Positions 37,248 through 45,164 of a stretch of 64,000 bases of DNA are shown here, piece by piece (position 1 is the first letter of the stretch; each line of letters starts with the position of its first letter). The stretch is from Xaviernesmea oryzae (GTDB lineage: Bacteria > Pseudomonadota > Alphaproteobacteria > Rhizobiales > Rhizobiaceae): contig NZ_FXAF01000006.1 in the NCBI RefSeq assembly GCF_900177415.1, forward strand, positions 2,024,715-2,088,714, written 5' to 3'. Below the pieces are notes generated by a model. That model was not told the DNA's origin. It worked only from the letters and a program-made list of their open reading frames with translations, and did no database searches. The position numbers and the translations under genes are program-made.

Positions 37248-37373
37248 CTACCTAATCGAGCCAGTCATGATGGGGTCGATGGTTTCCAATTGGCGCCAAG
37301 CGACGGACGCCCCGAAGAGCAGGATCGCAATGAGTGGAACGATCAAAAGCACTGCGCCGCCGCCAATACGCAT
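37248..37373 (-). CDS. Small single-helix membrane protein (41 aa)
   Basis: The minus-strand frame encodes MRIGGGAVLLIVPLIAILLF followed by a short polar tail ending MTGSIR. It has one strongly hydrophobic helix and a GGAG site 7 bases upstream of the ATG. No homologue is recalled. Length, hydrophobicity and ribosome-binding site support a real microprotein; composition alone could also give this by chance. Confidence 0.45.
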   Translation of the reverse strand: MRIGGGAVLLIVPLIAILLFGASVAWRQLETIDPIMTGSIR

Positions 37374-37510
37374 CTACAACTCCAGCCAGCTTCAGGGTTG
37401 GAGAGACGATGTCGTTACGGGCCTTAATAATGGGTAAATATGTGCCGGTTCTGCACAGATCAAGTCATTGGCTGACGCCGCCACACCCGAACTGATCTGC
37501 CGTCAGAACG

Positions 37511-37625
37511 AAAAAAGCCTGCCGCTGGGAGGAGGAGTGCGGCAGGCTTCGATTCTGACCAAAGGCCGGGAGGAGGTGGCCTGGTCGGTGTCAACGGCAC
37601 CTGGGAGGAGGAGTGCACCGAAGAC
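37511..37625 (-). ncRNA. Cuckoo-like small RNA with three anti-Shine-Dalgarno loops
   Basis: On the minus strand about 115 bases form three hairpins whose loops all carry CCTCCTCCC-type sequence. H1 is 37595-37620 (loop ACTCCTCCTCCCA), H2 is 37563-37582 (stem AGGCC/GGCCT, loop ACCTCCTCCC), and H3 is 37516-37548 (10-bp stem AGCCTGCCGC/GCGGCAGGCT, loop ACTCCTCCTCCCA) followed by TTTTTT, an intrinsic terminator. This matches alphaproteobacterial sRNAs with exposed CUCCUCCC loops (the cuckoo RNA family), which can pair with ribosome-binding sites. Known members usually have two such hairpins; here there are three. Confidence 0.8.
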
Positions 37626-37631
37626 AATTTC

Positions 37632-37660
37632 CCTATATCGCATTTTGCTGCAATGCGCAA
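37632..37660 (-). promoter_or_regulatory. Predicted promoter of the small RNA
   Basis: On the minus strand TTGCGC (37655-37660) and TATAGG (37632-37637) are separated by 17 bases and placed just upstream of the first hairpin. Confidence 0.55.
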
Positions 37661-37850
37661 TTGCTGTTGTGCGACGCAACGCGCGGCAGCCACCCGGCGA
37701 CCGGACCCCTGTGGCCGACATGCAACACCGCGCCGCCCGCGCCACGTTTTTCCCGACCGTTTTCGCGCGCTTATACTACTTTAATAGTGCACTCACTCAG
37801 CGCCATCAGCGCCATAAGCGCCTTCAACCCTCCAACCAACAGGAGGACGC

Positions 37851-37886
37851 ATGCCCAGCACGTTATACGGGGCTCGACATAAATGA
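37851..37886 (+). CDS. 11-codon leader peptide MPSTLYGARHK
   Basis: CAGGAGG stands 5 bases before an ATG that opens an 11-residue frame ending at a TGA that overlaps the ATG of the following gene (ATGA). The strong ribosome-binding site serves this tiny frame, and the next gene has none of its own, so translational coupling is likely. Confidence 0.5.
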   Translation: MPSTLYGARHK

Positions 37887-38284
37887 GACGTCGCATCAAA
37901 ACCGCAGAGGAATCCGCTCAAAGAGAACGTGAAGTGGCTAAAACTGCAGCCCTCACGATGGTTGCCGACAGTACGGCGCCGCGCGATCCACGGCACCAGG
38001 GGCAACACTACCGTCGCCACTTGGCCGATGCTCACATTGTCATCGGACAGCTACAAGAGCGGATAAAGCACATGGAGTGCGAGCTCGCCGCAGCGAGGGC
38101 GGACCGAGAACACATACTCTCGCGCATGGTCACCCGCACGGTTGCGGAGGAGGCAAGGCAAAGGGCCGCCGCAGGGATGAGGGAGAAGGCAGCCGCTATC
38201 GTGGAAGGGCCAGATGGCGTCCCAAACGTCCTGTCGGATGCCATCGACAAGTTGCCGTTACCGCGGCCAAGATTCACGAACTAG
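37883..38284 (+). CDS. Hypothetical coiled-coil protein
   Basis: The 133-residue product is basic at the N-terminus (MRRRIKTAEESAQREREVAK) and has a helical, coiled-coil-like middle (IVIGQLQERIKHMECELAAA). No family was recognised. Its start overlaps a short leader peptide's stop. It precedes the 38293 gene by 8 bases and is probably cotranscribed with it. Confidence 0.6.
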   Translation: MRRRIKTAEESAQREREVAKTAALTMVADSTAPRDPRHQGQHYRRHLADAHIVIGQLQERIKHMECELAAARADREHILSRMVTRTVAEEARQRAAAGMREKAAAIVEGPDGVPNVLSDAIDKLPLPRPRFTN

Positions 38285-38292
38285 GAGATCCG

Positions 38293-39492
38293 ATGACTGA
38301 ACACAAACCGAGTGTCCGGGACTTCTCCCAACTGTCGGCCCTACTGACAACAGTATCCGCTTCGCCTCCGCCCCAGACAAGCAAGCCGGCTATGGCCAAG
38401 AAGACCACTCCCGCGCCTGCCAACGACAACAACGCGACCGACGTCCTCGCCTGGCCCACGCTTGAGCGACTAGCCTATCGTCGCGACGGGGCAAGACTGT
38501 TCGCTCTCCGACACTGGAGGAACCTGTGCTATCCAGGGGCAGGCTTCATCCCAGAACCCGATGACGATGACACTGCTGAAGCGCAGGTCGAAATTCGTCC
38601 TTCGGAAGCTGAACTGCTCCGTGCCGTCGGCTGGACCGTGACCGGGTCCGAGCGGTGGGAGCACACCGGGAAGGTCGTCAACACCTACAAACGCGCCGAG
38701 GCGGCACCGATCAGCACACGAAATCGAAACGGCGGGACCGACACGAGGTTTGGCGATTTACGATTCCGGGATGGGAAGCTCATCGAATGGGGTACGACGG
38801 CCAATGGCGCTTCTCTCAAGCCGGTCGAACGCCGGCGAGGTCTCAAGGGTGGCTCATCGAAGGAACGCGCTGAGGCGGCGATCTGGGCGTATCTACGGAC
38901 TCGAGATACGGATTCGCCCTTCGCTGCGGCATCATATCCGCGCCCCTTCTCCGGCGAAAAGGCAATCGCTGACTGCTACGATCCGCTGCCCCGCGAGGCT
39001 CCCTCGCAGCAGGACAAGCATGGCCGGTACGGTGTCGAAGAGGCTCGTGCCGTCCTTCGTGCCCATGGCGTGGATGGTTCCGTACCGTTCGAGAACCTTC
39101 CTGTCCCGGCTACTCGCGCACCTGATGCTATTATCGCCGGACCGCAATGGGTCGGAGGCATCAAGAAGCCGAAGCCGACCGGCGAGATATCGGCATCCGA
39201 AGGCCCGCCGAGTGAGTTTGCCGTGCGGTTTGAAACTGGCGACTACGTCGACCACCTTCGCCGTATCCTCGGCGATCATGCGAAGGTTCTCGACTTGGCG
39301 ATTACTGACGCGACCGCGAAGGAGATCGGCATTGCGATGGGGAAGGCACCGGCATACGCAGAAAAAGCGGGACCGTGGTTGATCGACGCGGCGATCGACG
39401 CGCTGATAGTGGCGGACGAAACGGCTCGGCTCTTCGTGGAGTACAAGCAGAAGAAAGTCGTGGAGAGCGAGCAAAAGAAAATAGCGGCGTAA
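38293..39492 (+). CDS. Hypothetical prophage protein (399 aa)
   Basis: The protein begins MTEHKPSVRDFSQLSALLTT and then has a low-complexity Pro/Ala segment. The central segment contains RRDGARLFALRHWRNLCYPG and LLRAVGWTVTGSERWEHTGK, and the C-terminal helical region ends in a charged tail KKVVESEQKKIAA. TAGGAG lies 6 bases before the ATG. No domain was recognised. It ends at a terminator, closing the accessory operon. Confidence 0.6.
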   Translation: MTEHKPSVRDFSQLSALLTTVSASPPPQTSKPAMAKKTTPAPANDNNATDVLAWPTLERLAYRRDGARLFALRHWRNLCYPGAGFIPEPDDDDTAEAQVEIRPSEAELLRAVGWTVTGSERWEHTGKVVNTYKRAEAAPISTRNRNGGTDTRFGDLRFRDGKLIEWGTTANGASLKPVERRRGLKGGSSKERAEAAIWAYLRTRDTDSPFAAASYPRPFSGEKAIADCYDPLPREAPSQQDKHGRYGVEEARAVLRAHGVDGSVPFENLPVPATRAPDAIIAGPQWVGGIKKPKPTGEISASEGPPSEFAVRFETGDYVDHLRRILGDHAKVLDLAITDATAKEIGIAMGKAPAYAEKAGPWLIDAAIDALIVADETARLFVEYKQKKVVESEQKKIAA

Positions 39493-39544
39493 TGTCCGGT
39501 GAAGGCGCCTGCCGCGCCGTATTTAATTGAATGGATGGATTAAC

Positions 39545-39576
39545 AGAAGGCCGCCATCGAGTGGCCTTCTTCATTT
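39545..39576 (+). terminator. Intrinsic terminator after the 38293 gene
   Basis: AGAAGGCC and GGCCTTCT pair around a 10-base loop and are followed by TCATTTT. Confidence 0.65.
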
Positions 39577-39801
39577 TGGGGCGCTGAAATCTCGCGGACG
39601 GTTCACCTCGCGGAAGATGCCGGGACAGCCTCAATTCCATCGGTCGCGTCTTGAACGGCAGGAAATAGATCCTATCTGAGGAGCGCATTCCCACGATCAA
39701 AGTTCAAGACGCCCGGCGCGACTGCGACCGCGACGGCGTGCGCGACGGTTGATGCCAGCAGGTCCGCCGGCTCCCGTCGCTGCCTTTTTTGCCTGGCCGA
39801 T
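39577..39801. other. Non-coding stretch
   Basis: No supported gene. A short plus-strand frame near 39691-39753 encodes VQDARRDCDRDGVRDG but lacks a normal start codon. Confidence 0.4.
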
Positions 39802-39876
39802 TCAACGAAGCCCGAAAAAACTGAGAATCGCTAGTACAATGACGATGGCGCCGACTAACCAAATTATGTTGTTCAA
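39802..39876 (-). CDS. 24-residue membrane microprotein
   Basis: A minus-strand TTG start preceded by GAGGGAGAG encodes a peptide beginning MNNIIWLVGAIVIVLAILS and ending FFGLR: one membrane helix with almost no flanks. Very short hydrophobic proteins of this form (xxxIWxVGxxVIVxxxLxFFGLR) recur in Rhizobiales from memory. The function is unknown. Confidence 0.6.
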   Translation of the reverse strand: MNNIIWLVGAIVIVLAILSFFGLR

Positions 39877-40038
39877 GGTAACTCTCCCTCGGTAAGTTAA
39901 GACGTTGCCGGGTCACAATGCCCGGCGAGGGAACTTGTTCCTCGATACTTTGGTGATCGAGCTCGATGGCGCCAGGCTATCCCGCATCCTTGATTGGTAA
40001 AGGAGTTTTTCTCTCGCTGCAGCCTGACAACGGACGTT

Positions 40039-40449
40039 TCACGGCGTGGTGATTCCGTTTTCGCCGCTCACCGCTTCCTCAATTTGAGCGATAGTTACTG
40101 GGGCATCGGACCGGAGAAGAATGTTGGCGTCCTTGTCAATCAATATTGCTTCGAACTTTCCGTCTCCACCCTGCAGTTCTCGACGTAGGTCGACAACCGG
40201 GAGCGATTGTGGCCGGCCGTTTATCATGGATGGCCCCTCGTCGGCAGAGACGCAAATCACAGCGATATCCATCGCGCGCAATGCGTCCTGATCCATCTTC
40301 AGAAGTTCAGTCTGCCATTTCCGGACTGGGCTCAGATTGTCTTCGAATAGAACGAGAGCTCGCTTGTCGGGCACCAACGCTGCAGCCATCTCACCAGATG
40401 CGGCGGGTTTTTTCGACCATAATATTTGTATCCATTGCGGCTGTGGCAT
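40039..40449 (-). CDS. DUF4174-type protein
   Basis: The 136-residue protein has a thioredoxin-like DUF4174 pattern: ALVLFEDNLSPVRKWQTELL, MDIAVICVSADEGPS and KFEAILIDKDANILLRSDAP. AGGAGG lies about 8 bases before the ATG at 40447-40449, which decides it over an upstream TTG. No signal peptide is present, unlike many family members. The function is unknown, possibly redox related. Confidence 0.65.
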   Translation of the reverse strand: MPQPQWIQILWSKKPAASGEMAAALVPDKRALVLFEDNLSPVRKWQTELLKMDQDALRAMDIAVICVSADEGPSMINGRPQSLPVVDLRRELQGGDGKFEAILIDKDANILLRSDAPVTIAQIEEAVSGENGITTP

Positions 40450-40926
40450 GGCCAATCCTCCTGCTAACCTAACCGGCCGGCAGGGACGTGTGTTCCGCCG
40501 CTGAGGTGGGCGTAACTACAGCACGACAGGACGTGCCGCTACGCGGACCCTGTCTGCGATACCGGCAAGGCAGGAAATTGTAACTCCTGAGAAGGTTGGC
40601 GTTCGTTGCCGGCCGTTCCTTGCCTATCTCGTATACCGTGGCCCCGCCTCTGTATAGCATGCGCCCACGGTATGGAATTCAGTAGTGTGGCCGACTGCGC
40701 GTCGTAACCCTGAGAGGAGGCGCCGCATTACTGAACCAAATTGCCTGGCGCTAACTCCTCTGGCGACGGGCGATCCTGCGCCAGGTTGAGCACCGGAACG
40801 ATAAACCGGCACGCTCCCTGGCGCTTTTGGTTTTACGACCGGCGCAATTCTCGACCTCTTGCGCTGGTGTCGCGGGTGGGCTTCGGCTCACCCGCTCTGA
40901 GATGAGGTCGACAAGGAGTCGAGACC
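40450..40926. other. Intergenic region with hairpins, no gene seen
   Basis: Two structures stand out. Complementary TACCGTGG and CCACGGTA near 40635-40678 flank a GC-rich loop. A stem GCGGGTGGGC-TTCG-GCTCACCCGC lies at 40872-40895, just before the zinc-ribbon gene. No frame with a credible ribosome-binding site was found. Confidence 0.5.
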
Positions 40927-41961
40927 TTGATGGATGCGCTCTTCGGTGGCCCAGTTGTAGCCAATGATAATTTTAGAAAATGCGTAAAGTGCGATGGCAA
41001 TATCGATCGGACCGCAAAGCGCGGACCAAAACCGAAGTATTGCGAGAATTGCTGCTCTATTAACAAGCCGCCGGTATTCACGGAATGGAAATGCGCACAC
41101 TGCGAAAAAAAGATCGTAGGTCGTAGGCGCAAGTTTTGCGATTCTTCTTGCCGTGACGATAGCCGAAGAAAGCCTCCAAGACGAAAGGCCGAGCGGCAGA
41201 AGCCAGAACGAAAGCTAATCAGTGGCACGTGTCCGCAATGCGGTGCTGCTTTTCTCGGCAGGCCCGACAAGGTGTTTTGCTCCAGAACGTGTACAAAGAA
41301 GCACTGTCACAGTAGGAGAGTACGAGACCTTGTGGCGGAGAACGAGAAGCGCCACGCCAATGCGCCAGAAAAAGAATGCGAACATTGCGGCGTCACCTTT
41401 AAGCGCAAAACGAGCAGTAAGGATGCTGCCAGGTTTTGCTCAAGGAAGTGTGGATACGACGCCAGGGCAAATATCCCATATGCTGATCCGGTGTTGTCTG
41501 GCGAGCTTATGGAAATTGCCGCATCTTTCTCCGTCTCTTTCCGCACAAACATGTGCAGGTGCAAGCAGTGCTTGCGGGTGTTCAACGGTAAGACGCTAGC
41601 AGATAGATACTGCTCCGAGGAATGCGCTGAGAAATACCGCAGAGCAAAGTACATAGCGCACAACGATAACGGCAGGGATAGGTCCCCACGACCGTGCGCT
41701 GAGTGCGGATTGGTGTTCGCGCCAGTTTACGGCGAGATGAATAGAAAGTTTTGCAGCCAGACATGCTCAAAGAGGAATTCACAGAGGGCTGGAAAGCTAA
41801 GGCGTAAGGCTGCCTTGAGGGCAGCTTACGTCGAGAGCGTAGACCCAATAAAGGTTTTCGAGCGGGACAAATGGAAGTGTCAGATATGCGGCGTGAAGAC
41901 GCCTCGCAAGTTACGCGGTACCATTGACGATCATCTTCAAGGCTTCTCGTCAGATTCTTGA
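40927..41961 (+). pseudogene. Zinc-ribbon array HNH protein, 3' end lost by fusion
   Basis: The 344-residue frame contains six tandem C-x2-C...C-x2/3-C zinc ribbons (for example CPQCGAAFLGRPDKVFCSRTC-like units). The beginning of an HNH domain follows: VFERDKWKCQICGVKTPRKL then RGTIDD. In intact relatives the His of the DHIVP motif follows here. Instead the reading frame runs out of frame into capsid sequence near 41927 and stops at 41961. The DNA is more AT-rich than its surroundings. The remaining protein could still bind DNA through its ribbons but lacks the catalytic histidines. Confidence 0.75.
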
Positions 41962-42535
41962 CGACGCTCCCGGCCTTGCGAGCTACATCAACGCGCGCGG
42001 CACCTACGGCCTGAAGTTCGTTGAAGAGAACCAGCTTCTGAACGGCGACAACACCGGCCAGAACCTAAACGGTATCCTGCCGCAGGCTACTGCGTTTGCT
42101 CCGGCCTTCACGCCGGCATCGGAGAACGCGATCGACCGACTGCGCCTTGCGGTGCTGCAGGTCATCCTCGCCGAGTATCCGTCGAGCGGCTTTGTGCTGC
42201 ATCCGACCGACTGGGCGAAGATCGAACTGACGAAGGATGGCGAAGGCCGCTACATCGTCGGCAACGCGATGTCCCCGATTGGCCCGACCCTTTGGGGTCT
42301 CCCGGTCGTGCAGACCCAGGCAATGGCGGCTGGCGAGTTCCTCACCGGCGCGTTCAACCTCGGTGCACAGATCTTCGACCGTATGGATGTGGAAGTTCTT
42401 CTGTCGAGCGAGAACGTCGACGACTTCGAGAAGAACATGTTCACCATCCGTATCGAAGAGCGTCTTGCTCTTGCGGTCTATCGTCCGGAGGCATTCGTCG
42501 CCGGCGACGTCGAGGCAACGCCTGCCAGCGCGTAA
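41927..42535 (+). pseudogene. HK97-type major capsid protein, C-terminal fragment
   Basis: From about 41927 the second frame reads IFKASRQILDDAPGLASYIN, NTGQNLNGILPQA, VLHPTDWAKIELTKDGEGRY and DVEVLLSSENVDDFEKNMFT. This is the C-terminal ~200 residues of an HK97-fold capsid (PF05065). The N-terminal half and the upstream protease, portal and terminase genes are missing, replaced by the truncated HNH gene. It cannot form a capsid by itself. Confidence 0.85.
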
Positions 42536-42542
42536 TCCAGAA

Positions 42543-42564
42543 GGGGCGGTCTTAGGGCCGCCCC
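42543..42564 (+). terminator. Stem-loop after the capsid fragment
   Basis: GGGGCGG and CCGCCCC pair around TCTTAGGG in the short gap before the connector gene. The T-tract is weak. Confidence 0.45.
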
Positions 42565-42582
42565 GTTCTTATGGAGGAGCGG

Positions 42583-42939
42583 ATGGCGCTTGTCGACTTT
42601 GATCTCGTCAAGAAGCATCTGCGGGTGCTCCATGACGATGACGACACTGAAATTGCAGCATACCAGGCCGCGGCGGAAAACATCGCGGTGGAGCATCTGG
42701 ATAGGCCGGTTTATGCGGCGGCAGAGGAAATCCCGAGCGAGGCAGACGCTTACGCCATGGTGATTACGCCGGCTATTACGGCCGCGATCCTGTTGCTGAT
42801 CGGCGATCTTTACGAAAATCGCGAAGCAGACCCGACGCTTGACGGTGATGCTGTTCTACCGCGGCCGGTGCGCGCACTTCTGGCGCCGTGGCGCGTATGG
42901 CGCACATGCACGGAAGAAACGAATGAAACTTCAGCCTAA
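42583..42939 (+). CDS. Phage gp6-like head-tail connector protein
   Basis: The 118-residue helical protein begins MALVDFDLVKKHLRVLHDDD and continues YQAAAENIAVEHLDRPVYAA, ending with AITAAILLLIGDLYENREA. This is the PF05135 connector pattern. GGAGGAG is 4-5 bases before the chosen ATG; an ATG 12 bases upstream overlaps that site. It would form the ring joining portal and tail. Confidence 0.85.
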   Translation: MALVDFDLVKKHLRVLHDDDDTEIAAYQAAAENIAVEHLDRPVYAAAEEIPSEADAYAMVITPAITAAILLLIGDLYENREADPTLDGDAVLPRPVRALLAPWRVWRTCTEETNETSA

Positions 42940-43174
42940 AAATCACCATACAGACGGCGGCGACACCTGGGTCGTCGACGGAAAGCTCGTGTTCGGCGAG
43001 GGTGCCGAAGTCGAAGGCTTTCCAAGCGGCTCTGAGTCTGTGTCATGGGATCAGGTGCAAGGAAAGCCCAACTATATCGCGGCTGGCAGTGGTGGGAGTC
43101 GGAAACGAACCTCACCTTTGCCGGTCTGCGGATATCCAGGTGCGATGTTCCTGGCGTCCACAAAGTCGAGCTAA
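42923..43174 (+). pseudogene. Head-fiber-type protein, N-terminal fragment
   Basis: The frame starts MKLQPKNHHTDGGDTWVVDG and continues SVSWDQVQGKPNYIAAG, like phage head-fiber or decoration proteins. From about 43080 it becomes an unrelated out-of-frame tail because it is fused to the next gene's interior. Confidence 0.6.
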
Positions 43175-43557
43175 AGCGGGCATCAAGGGACAAATGGCAC
43201 GACGAGCTCGTGTTGACGGAACCCGGTGTTGTTGGTGCCGGCGGTCATGGCGGATTCGCGGCGATCGACCTGGCTTATCAGTTCGGGGCCAGAGACATCG
43301 CGCTGGTCGGCTACGACATGCGGATCGACAATGGCGTCCACTGGCACGGAAAGCATGATGTCGGCAAGCGCTGGAACCCCACGCGCATGACGGCAGCACT
43401 TTGGCGCGAAAACACCGACCGGCAGGCTGATCGGCTACGCGAGCATGGCGCTCGGGTGGTGAACTGCAGCCCTGTCAGCGCGCTTCGGAATTATGAGAAG
43501 ATTAGCCTGGAGAAGTGGCTGCATGGACTTGGTAGCGCGCGAGCGGCGCAAATATGA
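43045..43557 (+). pseudogene. DUF115-like phage protein, 5' end lost by fusion
   Basis: From about 43078 the frame reads GWQWWESETNLTFAGLRISR, then GVVGAGGHGGFAAIDLAYQF and DIALVGYDMRIDNGVHWHGK. This is the C-terminal part of a Rossmann-like DUF115/MptE-type phage protein. The first ~60 residues of relatives are missing. The ATG at 43045 lies in the head-fiber fragment and gives an unrelated leader. Confidence 0.6.
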
Positions 43558-44062
43558 GCGTATGTGGGCCGTGCCGAACTACAGCAAGACGTCTCCTGGC
43601 GAGATGATTGCGCCGGTCGCGTTCTCCGAAATGGGAATGGCTGCCGGCGACGGCTTGCTGGATTTCGGGTGCGGGCAGTGCAAGGCGGTCGACTGGTTCC
43701 GAAAACAGGGCGTGTTGGCCGTCGGCATCGATCTGGTGCCGCTCCGTGAAGATGTTGTCGAGGCGAGCCTTTGGGATTTGCCGGAGGTGACCGCCACGTG
43801 GGGATTTTCCGCTGACGTCATGGAGCACATTCCGCCCGAGAAGGTCGACGATGTGCTGGCCGGCATACGCCGGTCGACAACGCGAGGCGCGTTCCTGCAG
43901 ATAGCAACGCGGCCGGATCGCATGGGGCGCCTGATCGGCGAGACCCTGCATCTGACGGTGCAACCGCGCGGTTGGTGGGTTGAGCAGCTAAGGCGGCACT
44001 GGTCCACCGTAAGGGTCGGCGAGAGCGCCACCGATTGGCAGTTTTGGGCTGCGTGCACCTGA
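43523..44062 (+). CDS. Class I SAM-dependent methyltransferase
   Basis: This 179-residue enzyme has motif I LLDFGCGQCKAVDWFRKQG, motif II VGIDLVPL and a motif IV region WGFSADVMEHIPPEKVDDVL. The start at 43523 overlaps the preceding gene by 35 bases and lies downstream of GGAG. Phage-borne methyltransferases may modify DNA, protein or surface sugars; the target is unknown. Confidence 0.82.
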   Translation: MDLVARERRKYERMWAVPNYSKTSPGEMIAPVAFSEMGMAAGDGLLDFGCGQCKAVDWFRKQGVLAVGIDLVPLREDVVEASLWDLPEVTATWGFSADVMEHIPPEKVDDVLAGIRRSTTRGAFLQIATRPDRMGRLIGETLHLTVQPRGWWVEQLRRHWSTVRVGESATDWQFWAACT

Positions 44063-44259
44063 TGCCGTGGGTGAGGTTCACCAAAGACTACGACTTCAAG
44101 CTTACGCCAGCGGTGACGATCGCCTACAAGGCGGGCATGACGGAATACGTTACGCGCAGATGCGCCACGTTGGCAATCGCATCAGAAAAAGCGGTGCGGG
44201 CCGAACAGCCGCCGGGACGATTTGCCAGGAAGGGGAGACGCCTTGGCCAGAACTCCTAG
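44062..44259 (+). CDS. Small phage structural-module protein
   Basis: The 65-residue basic protein reads MPWVRFTKDYDFKLTPAVTI then AYKAGMTEYVTRRCATLAIA. Similar short proteins sit between the connector and head-closure genes in HK97-type phages. The ATG overlaps the methyltransferase stop. The function is unknown. Confidence 0.7.
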   Translation: MPWVRFTKDYDFKLTPAVTIAYKAGMTEYVTRRCATLAIASEKAVRAEQPPGRFARKGRRLGQNS

Positions 44260-44617
44260 AAAAGGTGCCGGCTCGCTACGTGCGCGCCTGAACTTCCAAA
44301 AACGCGGCGATAGTGACGACGGTATGGGGACAGTAATCCCCGGCGTTGGCCCATACGCCACAGTCTTCACCGACGCCGTCGAGTTGATCCCGCGCATGGG
44401 TTCCGAGGCCGTGATGGCAAGCCGCCTGCAAGGCGTGCAACCATATACGGCGCGAGTTCGTGCATCTTCGTGGACTCGACAGGTTACACCGGCCTGGCGT
44501 GCCGTTGATGCACGCAACGGCGCGGTTTACGCGATCGTGTCACCTTTTGTCGATCTCGATCAGAAGGGTGCGTACCTGGAGGGCCTGCTCACCGTAGGAG
44601 GCCAGACGGCTGGATAA
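44243..44617 (+). CDS. Phage head closure / head-tail adaptor protein
   Basis: This 124-residue beta-barrel-type protein starts at TTG with AAGGGGAGA upstream. The core RARLNFQKRGDSDDGMG, PYTARVRASSWTRQVTPAWR and ARNGAVYAIVSPFVDLDQKG matches PF05521 head-closure proteins that plug the connector. It touches the next gene by a shared base. Confidence 0.75.
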   Translation: MARTPRKGAGSLRARLNFQKRGDSDDGMGTVIPGVGPYATVFTDAVELIPRMGSEAVMASRLQGVQPYTARVRASSWTRQVTPAWRAVDARNGAVYAIVSPFVDLDQKGAYLEGLLTVGGQTAG

Positions 44618-45081
44618 TGGCAGCGACAATCCAGAATTTGAAACGCCTGCAGAAGAAGCTGGATAGGCTTCCTGCGGTCGTTAAGGCGCGTATCCGCGAG
44701 GCAATGGAGCAGGGCGCAGAAGAGATTGTCGCCTTGGCGAAGTCTCTTGTCCCTGTCGACAGCGGTGCGCTCAAGAACAGCATCGGCTGGACGTGGGGCA
44801 GGGCGCCTCGCGGCGCAATGACGCTCGGAACCGTCCAGAGCGTCGGCGGCGACCTTACCATTACGATCTATGCCGGCGATGCTGACGCCTGGTACGCGCG
44901 CTTCGTTGAGTTTGGCACCAAGGCGCATACCGCGGGCGGCATGTTTGAAGGCGCGACTATTCCGGCAATTCCGGCATCGCCATTTTTCTTCGTGAGCTTC
45001 CGCGCGAACCGCAAACGAGTCAAAAGTCGCATCACGCGAGCGATAAACAAAGCAGCAAAGGAAGTTGCTTCCAGCGGTTGA
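44617..45081 (+). CDS. HK97 gp10-family tail protein
   Basis: The 154-residue protein has NLKRLQKKLDRLPAVVKARI, AKSLVPVDSGALKNSIGW and ARFVEFGTKAHTAGG followed by IPASPFFFVSFRANRKRV, the HK97-gp10_like pattern. It probably ends the tail tube at the head side. Confidence 0.88.
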   Translation: MAATIQNLKRLQKKLDRLPAVVKARIREAMEQGAEEIVALAKSLVPVDSGALKNSIGWTWGRAPRGAMTLGTVQSVGGDLTITIYAGDADAWYARFVEFGTKAHTAGGMFEGATIPAIPASPFFFVSFRANRKRVKSRITRAINKAAKEVASSG

Positions 45082-45164
45082 AATCCTTATATGTTCTTGT
45101 CGAGGCGGCGGTGTGTTCCAGCACTCCGCCACCTCTAACCAAACGAAACGCAAGGGGTTTCTGT

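Noticed and set aside
37503..37745. 80-codon minus-strand frame over the small RNA
   Set aside because: Its sequence is fixed by the hairpins and terminator; no ribosome-binding site and no domain.
39691..39753. Short plus-strand frame VQDARRDCDRDGVRDG
   Set aside because: No standard start codon or convincing ribosome-binding site; the content is repetitive Asp/Arg.
40635..40678. Possible small RNA or riboswitch from complementary TACCGTGG/CCACGGTA
   Set aside because: Only an 8-bp stem with a long loop, no T-tract and no promoter; too weak to call.
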